A stretch of DNA of 44,208 nucleotides from Pseudolabrys sp. GTDB taxonomy: Bacteria > Pseudomonadota > Alphaproteobacteria > Rhizobiales > Xanthobacteraceae. This document shows positions 43,021 to 44,208 of this stretch, piece after piece (within the stretch, counting starts at the first letter, position 1; each line of letters starts with the position of its first letter). The notes beneath the pieces are model-generated. The model was given only the letters and a program-made list of their open reading frames with translations. It did no database searches and had not been told where the DNA came from. Location of the stretch: assembly GCA_030684935.1 (NCBI GenBank), contig JAUXXH010000020.1, positions 1-44,208 on the forward strand. The letters run 5' to 3'. Both the position numbers and the translations under genes were made by a program.

Positions 43021-44208
43021 TGTTCAGCCCGTGGACATAGCGGACACCTGTTCGGGGACATGACTGACACTTTTTGGGTTGGTCAAGTCGATAGTTGCGA
43101 TCTGGTGGGCACCGAAGAAGACGCCGTAGTGTCCGTCGGTGTTTAGAGGCCGGATCGCGACGCGTTCGCCTCGAAAGGCGCGAGGTACCAGCCAGCGCCG
43201 CCCTTTGAAGGCAACGTAGTCCTTGGTCGCAGGCACGATCCGCACGACGGCGTCGTCATATTCAATCTCGGGAAGGCGGTCCGGCATGGCGCGCGAGCTC
43301 GGCCGATAGCGGTTGGCCGGCACGTCCTGGTCCAGGGCTTCATGCGGGCGCTCGAGATTGTAGACGGTGCGCCATTCGTCGAAGGCGCGCTGCATCGCTT
43401 GAGCCGTCCGGAAGCGCTGGAGTGCGAACACCTCCGCATTCAAGGTGCGATGGAAGCGCTCGTTCTTGCCGCGGCTCTGCGGATGGTAGGGCCGGCTATG
43501 GATCACCCCGACGCCCAGCTTGAGCAGCCACACGCCAAATCGTGTCCATTGTTCGCCGCCGGAATCGCCCCAAGGGGTGCCGTTGTCGAGGAAGAACGTG
43601 TCGGGCAAGCCATAGCGGCGGAAGATCTTCTCCAGACGCCCCCGCACCGTCATGCCTTGCTGATCGGTGCAAGCCTCCAGGCACAAGGCATAGCGGGAGT
43701 GATCGTCCACCACAGTCAACGGATGGCACGGCGTCCCATCGGTCAGCGGCACCCGGCCCTTGAAGTCCATTGCCATAGCAGATTGGGCGCTTCCTTCTCG
43801 AAGCGCTGCCAACGCGCGCCTGGCGTTCTGCCGGGATGCACGACGCGGCCATGCCGGACCAGGATCGCATGCACGGTCGAGGCCGCTGGCGTGTCGTGAC
43901 CGTCACGTTCCAGACACCGGACGATCTTGCGCGCGCCCCATGCCGGATGCGCATCGCGCACGGCCAGCACCAACGCTTCGGTTCCAGGGCAGGTCTGTGC
44001 CGGACTGCACTGCGGGCGGCGGGAGCGGTCCCTCAAAACCGCGTCGCCGCCCGCCCAGCGATTAAGCCACTTGTAACCGATCTCCGGGCTGATCCCGAAC
44101 CGGCGACACAGCTCCCGCCGGTTAGCCCCTTGCTGAATTGCAAGTCGAACAAACTCTTGTCGCTGCTGCATTACCGACACCTCTTGCCACGGCATGGAAG
44201 GCCCTCCT
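43021..44208 (-). mobile_element. IS481-family insertion sequence (5' end off the window)
   Basis: The element starts at the right-hand TGTTCAGCCCGTGG terminus (43021), which overlaps the transposase stop codon, and continues past the right edge of the window. The only gene is an IS481-type transposase. In the terminal 50 bases the sub-motif GGACATxxxxGACAC occurs twice (43032 and 43058 region), perhaps transposase-binding sites. The other inverted repeat and the target duplication are not visible. Confidence 0.8.
43024..44195 (-). pseudogene. IS481-family transposase, frameshifted
   Basis: The first frame (44195 to about 43770) encodes the helix-turn-helix part: FVRLAIQQGANRRELCRRFGISPEIGYKWLNRW and GARKIVRCLERDGHDTPAASTVHAIL, up to KEAPNLLWQ. 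The second frame (to 43024) continues with MDFKGRVPLTDG, VVDDHSRYALCLEA, FFLDNGTPWGDSGG and GKNERFHRTLNAEVF, giving Asp, Asp and Glu of the DDE catalytic triad. The family reads LLWQMDFKG without a break; here CAATGG replaces the expected CAAATGG near 43770, a one-base loss that ends the first frame at TSRAGCR. AGGAGGG precedes ATG 44195. Unless it is a sequencing error the copy should be inactive. Confidence 0.87.

Noticed and set aside
43740..43812. Programmed ribosomal frameshifting in the transposase
   Set aside because: IS481 transposases are normally one frame and there is no slippery heptamer at the junction; loss of one A explains it.

Overview
The window is a GC-rich (about two-thirds G+C by eye) chromosomal stretch, very probably from an alphaproteobacterium of the order Hyphomicrobiales, near the Xanthobacteraceae/Nitrobacteraceae (Bradyrhizobium, Rhodopseudomonas and relatives). 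The evidence is the combination of a BcsS-type protein, a BA14K-family protein, a DUF6867 protein inside a liv operon, a 205-residue S4 protein, form II cox genes with MoxR/VWA/XdhC partners, and paired GGCCGGG/CCCGGCC palindromes between genes. Genus is inference; no rRNA or tRNA gene is visible.

Layout. 1-5180 is housekeeping: a secreted Cys-rich protein running off the left edge, bolA, a Rid-family protein, the CGFS glutaredoxin, rpsD, a TerC-family membrane protein, murI and an SH3-domain exported protein. 5190-6610 holds the oddest locus: a low-GC orphan gene between two 284-bp direct repeats that are copies of the 3' end of a serine-hydrolase gene. 6610-13740 continues with MOSC, purB, rpe, a BASS-type transporter, a D-amino-acid-dehydrogenase-like gene, KTSC, P1 peptidase and CcdA genes. 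13800-19400 is a complete branched-chain amino acid ABC transporter (livK, DUF6867, livF, livG, livM, livH), read leftwards.

20540-26760 has pcaD-pcaC (protocatechuate pathway), coxG, a BA14K protein and a molybdenum-hydroxylase operon coxS-coxL-coxM. The large subunit has AYRGAGR where CO dehydrogenases have a Cys-containing loop, and the gene order is S-L-M, so this is a form II enzyme of uncertain substrate. Its likely maturation genes (MoxR ATPase, VWA/CoxE, two XdhC/CoxI halves, a molybdopterin-binding/NTP-transferase fusion) lie at 33301-38473. Between the two cox blocks sit a PAS-GGDEF protein, a six-Asp-box BNR protein, an ice-binding-domain (DUF3494) autotransporter, an FMN-dependent hydroxy-acid oxidase and a VOC protein.

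38540-44208 has a DUF4189 protein, BcsS, an AraC regulator divergent from an MFS exporter, a DUF72 protein and an IS481-family element with a one-base frameshift that runs off the right edge. Several palindromic intergenic repeats recur; two have become part of coding sequence, at the CoxE N-terminus and the XdhC-like C-terminus, and one appears cut in two by the IS.
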